A stretch of 64,000 nt of DNA from Chinchilla lanigera (GCF_000276665.1 NW_004955415.1:31660382-31724381); one strand, 5' to 3'. Numbered from the stretch's first letter, positions 33,373 to 45,384 are shown. Notes: a model not told the origin generated them from the letters alone. Numbers and translations are program-made.

Positions 33373-34164
33373 AAGAAAAATAGTTTCCCGTAATCCTCTG
33401 GATTGCAGCAATGTCCATTGTGTATTCACCTTTTTCATTTCTAATTGCATTGATATGGGTTATTCTTTGCTTCTTTTGGTGAGTTTGACTACAGGTTTAT
33501 CAGTCTTGTTTATCCTTTTAAAAAGCCTAGTTGGAGTCACTGACCCTTTGTATTAATTCAGGTTTGCAGTATATAATAATTGATTCCTCATGGGAAGTTG
33601 GTAGACGTACATAATACATCATAATTCTTATTTCATCCACTTCTCTCCCCTCCCTCTCCCCACTCCATCTCTGGTCCCTTTTCCATTTGCAAAAGCTCTA
33701 TCTCCCTGTTTCCTGTTATCTATCTTTTATTTTGCTCTTTATTTATATTTTGGCCTTATCATGTAAGAGAAATCATGTGATACTTAAGCTTATCTGTCTG
33801 ATTATTTCACGTACCATTATAATCTCAAGTTGTATCCCTCTTCCTACAAATGACTCAAGTTTACCTTTATGGCAGAATAGTGCTCCACTTTGTGTGAATA
33901 TTAACTTTCTTTATCCATTCATGTGTTGATGGACATGTAGGCCACTGCCAAGATTTAGTAGTTTGTAATATGATGTCTTTAACTCTTTCAGGGAGATATC
34001 TAACAAGGGAATAGCTGGAATGAATTGAATTTCTATTTTTAGTGTTTTGAGGAATCTCCATATTGATTTCCATAGTGGTGGTATTAGTTCACATTCCCAC
34101 CCACAGTGGAAAGGGATTACTTTTTCCCCATGGCCTCACCAGCATTTATTGTTATTTGATGTTT

Positions 34165-34670
34165 TGTTTTGTAACAAGGTCTCACTCTGTAATTCAGGCT
34201 CACTATGTAACCCATGCAGGCCTGGAATTCAATCCCCCTGCCTCAGTCCTCTGAGTACTGGGATTACAGGCATGCACCACTATGCCTGGCTATTTAATTT
34301 TTTTATGATAACCATTATTCTGGTGTAAGATGGAATCTTGGCATTGTTTTACATTCCATTTCTCTAATATTTAAAGATGTTAAACATTTTTTCATGTACT
34401 TATTGGCCATTCATAGTTCTTCCTCTTGGAAGTGTTTTGTTGTTTTTGTTGTTGTCATTGTTTGGTTGTTTTGGGGGGGTTGGGGTTTTTTTCTGTTTTG
34501 AGGGTGGGGTTCTGTTTTGTTTTGTTTTGTTTGTCTTTTTGAGACAGGCTTTCTCTATGAAGTTCAGGCTGGCCTTGAACTCACTTTGTAGCCTTGATCT
34601 TATAGCGATCCTCCTGCCTCAGCCTCCCAAATGCTGGGATTACAGGTGTATATAACCATGTCTGATACCC
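34165..34670 (-). repeat. two B1-type SINEs
   Basis: Two reverse-oriented copies, about 34165-34295 ('acaaggtctcactctgtaattcaggctcactatg...attacaggcatgcaccac') and 34535-34665 ('gagacaggctttctctatgaagttcaggctggccttg...'). Between them is L1 text and a G/T-rich run. Confidence 0.88.
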
Positions 34671-35844
34671 TCTTACATTTTAGTTGCCCATTTTTTTATT
34701 GTATCTTTTATTTTGGAGGAGTCTAATTTTTTCAGTTCCTTATATTTTCTAGATATTAGTCCTCTACGTAAGGAACACGTGGCAAAATTTTTCCCATTCT
34801 GTAGGTTGTCTCTTCAAATTCTTAGTTGTTTTCTTTCCTGGACAGAAGCTTTTTAATTTGATATGATCTCAGTTACTATTTCTTGATGCTACTTCTTGTG
34901 CAGTTGGGGTTCTTTTTAGAAAGTCCTTGCAAACGTCTGTATTTTCAAGAATTTTGCCTGTTCTATCTTCCAGAAGATTAAGTATTTCTGTTTTAAAATT
35001 TAAATCTTCAATCCATTTTTATTTTACTTTAATATATCCTAAGAAATATGAGTCTAGAATCTATCTTCTGCACGCTGATAGTCAAATATCCCAGAACCAT
35101 TTGCTAAAGAGGCTATCTTTCCTCTACCTTATTTTTTGGCCCCTTTGTCAAACATGAAGGCTGAGTGTGCTTGGAGTTGTTTCTGCATCCTGTCTTCTAT
35201 TCCGTTGATCTATGTGTCTGTTTTTGTGCCAGTTACATGCCTTTTTATCATTGTAGTTTTGTAATATAACTTGAAGTGTAAGATTGTGATGCCTCTTGCT
35301 TTGCTCCTGTTTTTTAGCATTGCTTTTGCTACTCTGGGTCTCTTCTGGTTTCATATGAACTTTAGGATTGTTTTCTCTAATTCTGTGAGAAATGCTATTA
35401 TTATTATGATAATGATGATTTGGATTGTGTTAAATCTATATCAATTTTAGAAGTATGGCCATTTTGACTATATTGTTTCTGCCCATCCAAGAACAGGGGA
35501 TACCTTTCCATTTTCTGATCTCTTCTTTGATTTTCTTTTTTAGAATACAGTAGTGTTCATTGTAGAGATCTTCCACTTCCTTGATTAGGTTAATTCCTGA
35601 ATATTTAATTTTTCTTGATGCTATCATGAATGGTATTATTTTCCTAATTTCTTTCTCAGTGAGTTCATTATTGGTATACAAGAACACTGCTGTGTTTTTG
35701 TGTGGATTTCGTATCTTGCTATACTACTGACTTTTGTTATTGATTCTAGGAGTCTTTTGGTGGAATTTTTGGGGTTTTGTAAGTAGAGAATCATATCATC
35801 TGAAAATAATACTTTTACCTTTCCTTTCTTTTTTTCTTTTTTTT

Positions 35845-35985
35845 TTTGTCTTTTTGGGGTAGGGTCTTGCTATGTAGTTTAGGCTGGCCTTGAGCTCACT
35901 TTGTAGCTCAGGCTGATCTCAGGACATCCTCCTGCCTCAGTCTCTCGAGTGTTGGGATTACAGGTGTGCACCACCACACCCAGCA
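35845..35985 (-). repeat. B1-type SINE
   Basis: 'gtctttttggggtagggtcttgctatgtagtttaggctggccttgagc...attacaggtgtgcaccaccacaccc' on the plus strand. Confidence 0.9.
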
Positions 35986-36739
35986 TTCCTTTCTTATATT
36001 TATCCCTTTTATTTTTTTCTCTTAACCTGATTCTCTGGTATTCCTTTTATTTTTTTTTTTTGTCTTGAGAAATGTATTGAATAGGTGTGGTGATAGTGGA
36101 CATCCTCTGCTTATTCCTAATTTTAGAGGGAAAGATTTCAGTTTTTCTACTATTTAATATGTTGGCAGCAGGTTTGTTATGAATGGTTTTTTTCAGACTG
36201 AGATAAAGTCCTTCTATATCTATTCAGTGATTTTTGTCATGGGCAAATGTTGGATTTTTGTCAAAGCCTTTTTTGCATTTATTAAGATAGTCATGTGATT
36301 TTTGTCCTTGCTTCTATTTAAGTATTACATTTATTGATTCATGTATGTTGAACCATTCCTGCATTCCTGGGATGGAGCCTACTTGGTCATGATGTATATC
36401 TTTTTGATGATTTGCTGAATTTCTTTGCCACTTTCTTGTTGGGGGTTTTGTGTCTATGTCCATTAAAGACATTGGCCTGTAGTTCTCTTTTTTTGTGGGT
36501 CCCTGTCTGTCTTTAAAATCAAGGTAATGCTAGCTTCCAGGAGTGACTTTGGTAATACTCTTTCCCTTTCAACTTCATTAAAGAATTTGAGGAATATTGG
36601 CATCAGATTTTCCTTAAAGTACTTTTAGAATTTAGCAGTGAATTCACTGGATCCTGGGCTTTTCTAGTTGATAGGTTTTCTATTACTACCTCATTTTCAT
36701 TGCCTTTTATTAGGTTATTCAGAGATTTTATATCTCCTT

Positions 36740-36820
36740 GGTTTTTGTGGGTTTGGGGGGGGGGTACTGGGAATCAAACTCAGGACCTTGCACTTGCCAG
36801 GCAAATCTCCTTGCTTTAGT
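36740..36820 (-). repeat. ID SINE fragment
   Basis: 'gggggtactgggaatcaaactcaggaccttgcacttgccaggcaaatctccttgc' is the reverse of an ID element, lacking its 5' end. Confidence 0.75.
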
Positions 36821-36882
36821 TTTGGTAACTCATATATTTCTAAGAATCCATCTATTTCTTTTTAATTCTCCAATTTATTGGA

Positions 36883-36985
36883 GGGGCTGGGGATATAGCT
36901 CAGTGGCACAGTGCCTGCCTGGCAAGTGTAAGGTCCTTAGTTCGATTCCTAGTACCCCCCCCAAAAAAAATAAACAAACAAATAT
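36883..36985 (+). repeat. ID SINE
   Basis: 'ggggctggggatatagctcagtggcacagtgcctgcctggcaagtgtaagg...cgattcctagtaccccc' with an A-rich tail. The flank 'ccaatttattggag' before and 'aaatttattggaat' after suggest a target duplication. Confidence 0.9.
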
Positions 36986-37204
36986 CAAATTTATTGGAAT
37001 ATAAGTTTTTAAAGATACTAATAATCTGGATTTTGGATGTCTCAGTCAAAAGTTCACCTTTCTTCATTTCTAATTGCATTGATTTGTACCTTTTCTTTTT
37101 TAATATTGGCTATAGGTTTGTTGATTTTGTTTATTCTTTAAAAGAAGCAGCTCTATGATTCACTGGGGCATTTTTCACAGCTTATGTTCTTTTATTTTTA
37201 TTTT

Positions 37205-37283
37205 TTTGTACTGGAAATCAAAGTCAGGACCTTGTGCTTGCCAGGTAGGCACTTGTGCCACTGAGCTATATCCCTGACCCCAC
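37205..37283 (-). repeat. ID SINE
   Basis: 'tgtactggaaatcaaagtcaggaccttgtgcttgccaggtaggcacttgtgccactgagctatatccctgacccc'. Confidence 0.88.
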
Positions 37284-38009
37284 TGGGGGTGTTTTTTAGT
37301 CTCAATTTCATTAATTTCTGCTCTGATCTTCATAGTTTTCTTCCTTGTACTATCTTTGGATTATTATTTTTCTAGGATCTTGAAGCACATGATTACATTA
37401 TTTATTTGGTCTCATTCTATTTTTTGTGATGTGAGCATTCAGAGCCATAAACTTTTCTCTTAAAATTGCTTTCATTGTGTCCTGTAAGGTATACTAAAAT
37501 TATTATTTGATTGTAGGAACTGTCCAAGTTCTTGTTTTCTTCTGTGACACATTGGTTATGCAAGAGTAAATGTTTAATTTCACTGGGTTTGCATAATTTC
37601 TATAGTTTCTTTTGCCATTGATTTCTAGTCTTCTTACACTATGATCTGATAATATACATGAAATTTTTTTTTTTTTTTGCATTTACTGAAGCATACTTTG
37701 TGGACTACTGTGTGGTCTGTTTTGGAGAACATCCCATGTGCTATTGAGAAGAATGTGCATTCTGTTATTGTTGAGTAGAACATTCTGTAGATGTTTAATA
37801 AGTCCGCTTGTTTTAAGGTTTGATTAAACTCTGATACTCCCTTATTGATAGTTTTTCTAGTTGATCTATTTGTGACACTGGGGTATTGAAGTCCCCTACT
37901 AGAATTGTGTTGGTGTTTATCTGACTTCTTAAGTTCAGTAGTGCTTGTTTTGTGAACTTGGGTACACCAGTATTTGGTGCATATATGGTTTGTTTGTTGT
38001 TTTTTTTGT

Positions 38010-38100
38010 TTGTTTGTTTTTCTCTGGTACCGGGAACCAAACTCACGACCTTGTGCTTGCCAGGCAGGCGCTTTTGACGCTGAGCTAAATCCCCAGCCCC
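38010..38100 (-). repeat. ID SINE, young-looking
   Basis: 'tctctggtaccgggaaccaaactcacgaccttgtgcttgccaggcaggcgcttttgacgctgagctaaatccccagcccc' on plus. The flanking 'gcatatatg' on both sides looks like a target duplication. Confidence 0.92.
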
Positions 38101-38544
38101 GCATATATGTTTTTAATTGTTACTTCTTCCTGTTGAATTGTTCTCTTCACTAATATGTAGTGACCCTCTTTGTCGCCCCCTGATTACTTTTGGCTTGAAA
38201 ACCACTTTGAAAATAGGATAACTACTCTTGCTTATTTTCAGGTTCCTGTTGTATAGAACATTGTTTTCCATCCTTAAATTTTTAGGTTGTGAATCCTTTT
38301 GTACTAAATGTGTTTCTTCTATACAGAGCATATGGTTGGGTTTTGTTTCTTGATCGATTTTGCAAATCTGTTTCTTTTTATTGGGGAAATGAGACCAGTC
38401 ACACTGAAAGTTATTACTGAAAGGTATTAACTTATTCCTGTCATTGCACTATTTTCCTGTTTCTGATTTTTTTCTTTCCTTTTTGCTTAACTGCTCACCC
38501 TACCTAGTGTATCCATTCTATTAGATTATTTTACATTATTTTTG

Positions 38545-38622
38545 CGGGGGTACTGGGAATTGAACTCAGGACCTCATGCTTGCCAGGCAGGCTGCACCAC
38601 TGAGCTATATCCCTAGCCACCC
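38545..38622 (-). repeat. ID SINE
   Basis: 'gggggtactgggaattgaactcaggacctcatgcttgccaggcaggctgcaccactgagctatatcccta'. Confidence 0.88.
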
Positions 38623-39435
38623 CCCCTTTTTTGCATTATTAGCTTCATTATCTCTTTCTAGGATATCCTTGATAAATTTTTGTAGTGATTCTTTGATGGT
38701 CACCTATTTTTTTAAAGTGCTCATTTTCAAGGAGATACCATATTTTTCCATTAATTTTAAAAGATAGTTTTGGAGGGTATAGAGTCTAGGTTGGAAGTTG
38801 CTTTCTTTTGGGGTTGAAACACTTCCAGCCTTAAGGGCTCTCCTAGCCTTTAAGGTTTGTGTTGAGAATTCTACTGTAATTCTGGGTTTACCTTTATACG
38901 TGATTTGTTACTTTTCTCTAACAACTTTTCTTGTTCTTATATTTGACATCTGGGATTTTGACTATAATGTGTCCTGGAGATCTTTTTTGATCATGGCTAT
39001 TTGGGGTTCTATATGCCTCATTTCCCCCATATTTGGAAAGTTTTCTGCTATCATTTCTGTAAACAGGATTTTTATGCTATTTATACTGTCTTCTGATTTT
39101 TTGCTAATTCCAGTTCATCTTAGATTAGTCTCCTTTGAATAATGTAGAAGCTCTTAGGTCCACTTTTCATGTTCTTCTCTTCTTGTTTTCAAGATGTCTC
39201 TGAGTAATTCATCTCTGACATCAGCCCTCTCTCTAGTTCTGACACTGTCATTGCATTGGTCACTTCCGCTGCCCATACCTTCAATAGAAATTTTTAACGT
39301 CCTGGACTTCTGTTTGGTACTTTTTTATGGATTCTAATTATTTGCTAAACTGATCATTCATGTTTTGTATCATTTTGTTTGTCAACTATGTTTTTTAGTG
39401 TCTTCTGTAAACTCAGTGATTATTTGTGTTTTTTA

Positions 39436-39552
39436 AAGAGAAAAAACAATAAAAACAATGATACAGTATTTCATTTTTTATTTTATTATTTTTTTCAAAA
39501 CAAGATAATATGAAATTAACAATGGTTATTATATTGCATAATGTTATCCCTT
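39436..39552 (-). repeat. second fragment of the same repeat unit
   Basis: This resembles the copy at 32270-32425, including the 'ttttaaagagaaaaaa' end and the 'gaaattaacaatggttatta' core. It lies at the end of the second antisense L1 copy. Confidence 0.55.
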
Positions 39553-39667
39553 CTTTTTTTTTTCTATTTGTTATTTTCCAGTTGTCTGGATTCTAGGTCC
39601 AAAGAGAGGCTGTATTTTGCTGCTGATAACTAGCCTACCAGTTAGGTTCTCCCTAAAATAAAAAAAA

Positions 39668-39755
39668 GATTGATGGTGTAGCTTAGTGGTGGAGCACTTT
39701 CCTGACACGTGTGAGGCCCTGGGTTCCTTCGCCAGTACTACAAAAAGAAAAAAAA
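39668..39755 (+). repeat. ID SINE, diverged
   Basis: 'gattgatggtgtagcttagtggtggagcactttcctgacacgtgtgaggccctgggttcc...ccagtac' with an A-rich tail. Confidence 0.8.
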
Positions 39756-40449
39756 AAGATTTAAGGTGACACTGAAGAGAACTAGTTAATAGAATTTGCC
39801 TGAAACCTTCATATCCTAATTATTTAAACTTTCAGGTTTAAACCCAGTGTTTGAAATTGCTTCAAGTTTTTTATTCCTTAATTTACCATAAGGTGGCAGT
39901 ATGATGTAAAGACTAATGACTGTTGAGAAGGGAAGAATAAATTGTGGACTGAGATTGTTCTTTCTTGTTTTTGAAGATCCTGTCCTTTTATTTTTAGTTG
40001 ACCTACAATATTTGCACATATTTATGGGTTACAGTATGATAAACTGTTGCATGGAGATAATGTAATGACATCACCAGAGTAATAACAATTTCCATCTCCT
40101 CATTTATCATTTCAATGTGTTGAGAGCTACTGGACTTGTCTAGTTATTTTGAAATACATAATAAATTACTGAAGAAATAGGTTGTAAGGATCTATTGCAT
40201 AGCAAAGTGGCAATAAGTGACAAGTTAATAATAATGTGTTGTAAATATCAAAATTGCTTTAAAAAGTAAACTTTAAATGATCGTACTATTTTAAAAAATG
40301 TGTGAAGTAATGGATATGTTAATTAGCCTTGCTTGATATAACCATTCCACAATATATATAAACATCAGAATTATTGTAATTTCTCTGTATGTATCTGTAA
40401 GTAGATAGACATATAGATATATAAATATGTAATTATTTGTCAGTTAAAA

Positions 40450-40620
40450 ATAAACACTACTTGTAATCCCAGTCCTCTGGGAGTCTGAGGCAGGAGGATT
40501 ATAAATTCAAGCCCAACCTGGGAAATTTTATGATTTAGCAAGACCCTGGAGATGGGGCTGTAGCTCAGTGCAAGGACTCTAGGTTCAGTTCCCCAGTTCT
40601 TCAATAAATAAAATTTTTTA
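40450..40620 (+). repeat. B1-dID composite SINE
   Basis: 'cttgtaatcccagtcctctgggagtctgaggcaggaggattataaattcaagcccaacctggg' and then 'gagatggggctgtagctcagtgcaagg...ggttcagttcccc'. Confidence 0.8.
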
Positions 40621-40824
40621 AATATTTTTTTTAATTATGGGAAAGCTACTCAACCCCATCTTTATCATCTGATGATGCAACATGGCTTATAGGAAATTAC
40701 TGTCATTTTGAGAACCTTAAAGAGGAAGTGATATTCATGTTCTGTGTGGCCACATTTGAGGCACTGAGTAATCCTAACCCAGAGAAAGTCTTGTTTTGCT
40801 TTGTTTTGTTTTGTTTTGTTTCCA

Positions 40825-41000
40825 GTACTGGAGATTGAACCCAAGGCCTTCACATTGATCTACATCCCCAGTCCTTTTTTATTTTTTATTTTGAGGTAGG
40901 GTCTCACTACGTTGCCCAGGCAGGGCTCAAACTTACGATCTTCCTGTCTCAGCCTCCAACAGTGCTAGGATTGTAGGCACGTGCCACTGCATGCAGCTAC
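40825..41000 (-). repeat. ID piece plus B1 SINE (reverse B1-dID)
   Basis: 'ccagtactggagattgaacccaaggccttcacattgatctacatccccag' and then 'ttgaggtagggtctcactacgttgcccaggcagggctcaaacttacg'. Confidence 0.8.
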
Positions 41001-41531
41001 CGGAGAAAGATTTTAACAATGCAACAGATGCTATGGGTAGCCAGATCTCCTTACCTGGTATAGATATATTTTGCAGGTTAGGTCTGAACTTCAACCCGCG
41101 GCAGACCACAGCCAGTGACTGGCTACTCGGGAGCCCACATAAATGCTTTGTCTCAGGGTGGATCAACCTCATGGTACAAGTTCCAGAACTCCATGTGATG
41201 AGGCTGAGTCTGAACTCCTTTTGAGGTACCTCCTTATATAGCTCATCCTCTTGCCCTATCGTAATCCTTCAGTCCACTCTTCTGAGAGTGCCCCCAACAA
41301 ACCACGTGCATCCAACCCTCACTGTCCTCCAACAATTCACATGTCTCAGTCCTCACTATCCTGCAACAAATCACGTACACCCCAAACTTTACCCCGCCCC
41401 CCGTGATAAAGTATGACTTGTTTTGAAAAATAGTTCAGGCTGCTTGGCTGAGAAGTGTTGTAAGCAGTTAGAAGATGTTGCAAGACTGTCTTAGATCTGC
41501 TTAGATTGTTGTCTGAACTGGTTCCTAACAC
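41000..41531 (-). mobile_element. probable ERV solo LTR
   Basis: Read on the minus strand this begins TGTTAGGAACCAG (plus 41531 downwards) and has a TATA-box-like 'gctatataaggag' near 41235-41247 and C/A-rich upstream text with repeated 'tgttggaggacagtgagg' style phrases. It looks like a promoter-bearing LTR. The 3' limit and target duplication were not established, and no internal viral sequence adjoins it. Confidence 0.5.
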
Positions 41532-41584
41532 CCACTCCTGCCTCCTCCAGTCCATAAAAACATCCAAAACACAAGCTAATCCTT

Positions 41585-41985
41585 CCACCGTGTGCTATGA
41601 ATGTCCTCACCAAAGCTCACATTGGAATGTGATCCTTATCATGAAATAGTAAGAGATATAACCAGGTGGGTCCTTTTAGAGGTAATTAGATCATGAAAGA
41701 TCTGTCACATGAATGGATTACTCCATGATGGTCAGATGTCGAGACTGGGTCTGTTCTATGAGCCAGACAGAGTTTGTCTCTTGTACATACCCCTCTTGCC
41801 ATATGATGCCCTGTGCCAACTTGTAGTTCTGCACAGTCCTCAGTAGGAAGGAGATCCTCATTAAAAGTGGCCCTCCAACTCCTCGGACCTCCCAGCCTCC
41901 AGAATCAGAAGCTCAATAAACCTTGATTATTTATAAATTTCCCAGTCTCGGTTATTCTATGACAGCAACAGAAAATGGACTAGGA
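41585..41985 (+). mobile_element. MaLR (MST/THE-like) LTR
   Basis: 'tgtgctatgaatgtcctcaccaaagctcacattggaatgtgatccttat' through 'aagctcaataaaccttgattatttataaatttcccagtctcgg' and 'gacagcaacagaaaatggac'. It includes an AATAAA-type signal. Confidence 0.85.
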
Positions 41986-42004
41986 TACCACACTTGCTTA
42001 AAAA

Positions 42005-42085
42005 ACATCTAGCAGCTCAGTGGTGAAGTATTTGCTGGTCCTCTCACAGCCCTTGTTTCAATCCTCAGCACCGCAAGAAAAAAAT
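42005..42085 (+). repeat. ID SINE, diverged
   Basis: 'agcagctcagtggtgaagtatttgctggtcctctcacagccc...caatcctcagcaccgc'. Confidence 0.7.
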
Positions 42086-42644
42086 CCAGTGCTGTTACTA
42101 TTTCCCAAACTCTTAATCAACATGACTCAGAGGAGAGAGAAACAGTTTAGGAGGTAGCTTCATACATAGGAGACAAGAAAGAACCTCAAGACCTTTTCTT
42201 GTATATTGTGAGTGGCATTCTTCAGTTATGTTTTTTGTTACTTTGGTAATGGTTTTTTGTTTACTGTATTTCTTGAGTGCTGTTTCTTGGCTTGTTGGAT
42301 GTCCAAGAAACATCACTTCGTTAAGACTGGACTAGGAAGTGTCCTGGCTTTGTATGAGCTACCTTCTCCCATGACCTGCCTTCTCACTCCACACTCTACA
42401 CAGGAGAGAATGTGTCTGCAGAAAGACAAGTGCCACATGTTCTTTCTCATATGTAGAAATGTTTTTAGAAAGTTGACTTGAAAGTAGAATAGTGACTGCC
42501 AAGGATTGCAAAGGTAGTGCAGGTGTGGGAGGAGGGAGGCTGGAAAAAGGTGATTCAATTTGATCCATGAACAGTTTGTATGTATAGAAATATCTCACTG
42601 AACACCATTATTATGAATTATAGTATATGTTAATTTAAAAATTT

Positions 42645-42795
42645 TAGCCAGGTGTCATGGCACATGCCTGTAATCCCAGCACTCGGAGACTGAGGGAAGA
42701 AGATCACTGTGAGTTCAAGGTCAGCCTGGGTTACAAAGTGAGTTCAAGGCCACCCTGACCTACATAGCAAGACCCTATCTCAAAAAAAAGTTTTT
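42645..42795 (+). repeat. B1-type SINE with duplicated right part
   Basis: 'gccaggtgtcatggcacatgcctgtaatcccagcactcgg...', with 'gtgagttcaaggtcagcctgggttacaaa' and 'gtgagttcaaggccaccctgacctac' as two related halves. Confidence 0.92.
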
Positions 42796-42869
42796 TTAAA
42801 GGATTGTATCTATTTTGTTCTCTGCTCTATCCCTAGAAGGTAACAGAGGTCACTGAATAATACTAATTT

Positions 42870-42992
42870 TTTTTTAGACGAGGTCTTATGCTGTTACCCA
42901 GACTGGCCTTAAATTCCCAGAGTCCAGTGATCTTCCTGCCACAGCTTCCTGAGTAGCTGGGATGATAGGCACCTGCCACCATGACTGGCTCA
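42870..42992 (-). repeat. B1 SINE
   Basis: 'tttttttagacgaggtcttatgctgttacccagactggcc...gagtagctgggatgataggcacctgccacc'. Confidence 0.85.
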
Positions 42993-43232
42993 TAAATATT
43001 TATTGGAGGAGGAAAAGACAGAGAATATTTCTCCCAACTCCTGGAATTGGTCTGGATTGTGACCTAATGACCAAATAGTAGATCGCCCTCTCCCAGACTT
43101 TGAAACTGCAGTAAGAACTGGTGAATGTCATTTGCTGGGCAGGAGAATCCTTAGATTTCTGAAAAGGGCTCACTAAAGATCTTAGATACCAATGCAAATA
43201 CCCTAAATTCTGGTCTTCCCTGCTCAAAATCA

Positions 43233-43302
43233 CAGACTGGTTTGGTTTGGTTTGGTTTAGTTTAGTTTAGTTTAGTTTAGTTTAGTTTAGTTTAGTTTAG
43301 GT
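43233..43302 (+). repeat. (GTTTA)n/(GTTTG)n pentamer microsatellite
   Basis: Four ggttt-type units followed by about nine gtttа-type units, a clean pentanucleotide tract. An ID fragment in reverse follows (43330-43380). Confidence 0.9.
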
Positions 43303-43564
43303 TGCTTTGTCATTTTGTTTGTTTTATTTTGTTTTGCAGTGCTAGGCAAGTGCTGTTCCACTCTGCTACACTCCCAGCCATTTGTTTAAGATTTCCTTTG
43401 AACCAAAAAGCACTTTTTGATCCTCAGGCAATGTGATGTAACCCACAACATTTCTATACCAGAATCAAACAATTCTTTCATCCCAAAGGTGATAAACAAT
43501 AGGAAAACCCACTTCCAAGGAAGCATAGAAAAACAAGAGCAGAAAAGGTATAGAAAATAAACAA

Positions 43565-43672
43565 GCCTGAGATTGCTGCTCTGCAGTGGAGCACTTTTCT
43601 AGCATGCACAAGCCCCTGGGTTCCATCCCCAGCACTTCAAAAATTAAGTTAAATTAAATTAAATTAAAAAGC
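43565..43672 (+). repeat. ID SINE, diverged
   Basis: 'gcctgagattgctgctctgcagtggagcacttttctagcatgcacaagcccctgggttcc...cagcacttc' with an (AAATT)n tail. Confidence 0.75.
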
Positions 43673-43679
43673 AGAAACA

Positions 43680-44975
43680 TCCAAGATGAATGTAATTATC
43701 ATGCATCACAGCATATATTTTAAAGCAGAAGCCTGAGTCCAATGGTGCAAGAGCAGAAGAAGTTCCCTTTTGGAAAGCAGTGTCCTAGGTTAGTTAGCCT
43801 AAGATGCATGTGTCAGTTATCATAAGCTTTCTTGAGCAAGGGAGGTAGATGGTGAAATCTCAGAAAGAAGCTTCCAAAGCTGACCGCCGTTACGCACCAC
43901 AGGATGTAAGGACCATGGCATACCTCTGCATGCTACCCCCAGAGGGCTACGTGGTTCAACAGGTAACTAGGTCTTTACCCCTCTCCTATTTTTTTCTCTC
44001 CTTTTTCCTTTAGCTTGTGCTTCCTTCTTCACCACCGCATTCAGATTATGCTCTCAAACATCCCTTCATAGTTTCCTTACAGTCCAGACCCAATGGGATT
44101 GTTTATCTTCCTCTTCCGCAGTTCTGTTTTCTGACATCCTCTCCACCTTGGTAACTTGTTTGAACTAGCGCCGCCCTCATTCTTTTTCCTTCCTCTCATG
44201 TTGTTCTTTTCTCCTCCTTTCTCCTCTTCCTGGGCCAAGAATTGTCATCATAACCATGACCGATACTTTTGAGAGCTCATCACGCACCATACACATATAA
44301 CTGCCAGAACAAAATGGAACTATAAAATTTAGATATTTTCATTTTAGAGCTAAGTGACTTTTCTAATCTTCTTTCTACTGAGTGCGTAACCAACACCCTA
44401 GATGAAGTGATAGAATATGCCACAACAGAAGGGACAGACTCAGCTACAGATGGCTGAGAGCAATAAAGCAAACATGGAACTGTGCATTATTTCTCAGGTG
44501 TCCCCTCCCCACTTTCCCTTACCATGTAAGACGCTTACACACCCATGCGTGCGGAGATGTGATTGCAGGCAAACATGTCCCTCCATCTCCTCGGAGCTAC
44601 CTTTTAATAAATTCTTCCTTTTCACCAAAATAAATGTTCTCCTTTCATCTGGAAAATGACAAACAGAACTGGGCATATGGCCCTAAGCGGCTGGTAACAC
44701 AGGTACAGATGGCTCCCAACTTAGGATGGTTCTACTTAAAATTTCTCAACTTTATCGTGGTGAGAAAGCATACCCAGACAACTATTCTGCTTTCCATTTT
44801 TGGTATGGTATTGAATAAATTACGTAAGATATTACACATTTTATAATAATAAATTGGTTTTGTATTCGATGATTTTGCCCAACGAGGCTAATGGAAATGT
44901 TCTGAGTGTGTTTAAGATAGACATCCTATTCAGTATGTTGAGTGTATTAAATATATTTTAATTTTACTTGTATTT
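43680..44975. other. apparently non-repetitive DNA
   Basis: I name no repeat here. A short exon-like stretch lies at about 43859-43964 on plus (see findings). The rest shows only chance open frames. Confidence 0.45.
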
Positions 44976-44979
44976 ATTT

Positions 44980-45055
44980 ACAGTACAGGAGAGTAAACCC
45001 AGGGCTTCATGAATGCCAGGTAAGTACTCTACCACTGAGCTACCTCCTCAGCCAT
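44980..45055 (-). repeat. ID SINE
   Basis: 'cagtacaggagagtaaacccagggcttcatgaatgccaggtaagtactctaccactgagctacctcctcagcc'. Confidence 0.8.
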
Positions 45056-45067
45056 TTTTAATTTGTT

Positions 45068-45165
45068 CTGGGGCTAGGGATTTAGCTCAGCGGCACAGCG
45101 CCCTGCCTGGCAAGCGTGAGGTCGTGAGTTTGATTCCCGGTACCAGAAAAACAAACAAACAAACA
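45068..45165 (+). repeat. ID SINE, young-looking
   Basis: 'ggggctagggatttagctcagcggcacagcgccctgcctggcaagcgtgaggtcgtgagtttgattcccggtacc' with a (CAAA)n tail. It is flanked by 'aatttgttctg' (45060-45070) and 'aatttgttctg' (45170-45180), a clear target duplication that splits the older B1-dID around it. Confidence 0.93.
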
Positions 45166-45174
45166 AAAAAATTT

Positions 45175-45288
45175 GTTCTGACACAGGTTCTTTCTAAATT
45201 GCCCAGCCTGGCCTAGAACTTGTGATCCCCCTGCTTCAGCCTCCCAAACAGCTGGGATTACAAATGCGCAGCACCATATCTGCTTAAA
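45175..45288 (-). repeat. B1 SINE
   Basis: 'ctgacacaggttctttctaaattgcccagcctggcctagaacttg...ctgggattacaaatgcgc'. Confidence 0.85.
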
Positions 45289-45384
45289 TATAGTTTCAAC
45301 TTAATGATATTTTCAACCTATGATCGGTTTACTAGAGTATAACCACATCATAAAATGAAAAATCTTCCCTGTATACCCATGAGG

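Larger units (their letters stand above)
29790..33585 (-). mobile_element. LINE-1 antisense, copy 1 (mosaic)
   Basis: Antisense L1 ORF2 text: 'agctgggtcaaatggaattac', 'cctgtgtcttcaagagttttacc', 'attctgttctgttgatttac', 'tgaatccatcaggtcctgagc'. On the minus strand 31359-31162 shows GPINKFSKVAGYKINTEKS, the RT-region signature. It is broken by stops and by insertions: ID at 30556, an L1 3' UTR piece at 31450-32030, B1 at 31852 and 32585, the retroposon fragment at 32270, and ID at 33279. Confidence 0.85.
33590..39435 (-). mobile_element. LINE-1 antisense, copy 2 (longer)
   Basis: It runs from the 3' UTR (33590-33900) through ORF2 RT text (35436-35687 minus, with [11 protein letters not shown] and [16 protein letters not shown]) to the endonuclease N-terminus (38331-38113 minus, CIEETHLVQK) and on towards ORF1 (38,400-39,400). 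It carries insertions: B1 at 34165, 34525 and 35845; ID at 36740, 36883, 37205, 38015 and 38545. Many stops are present, so it is inactive. Confidence 0.87.
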
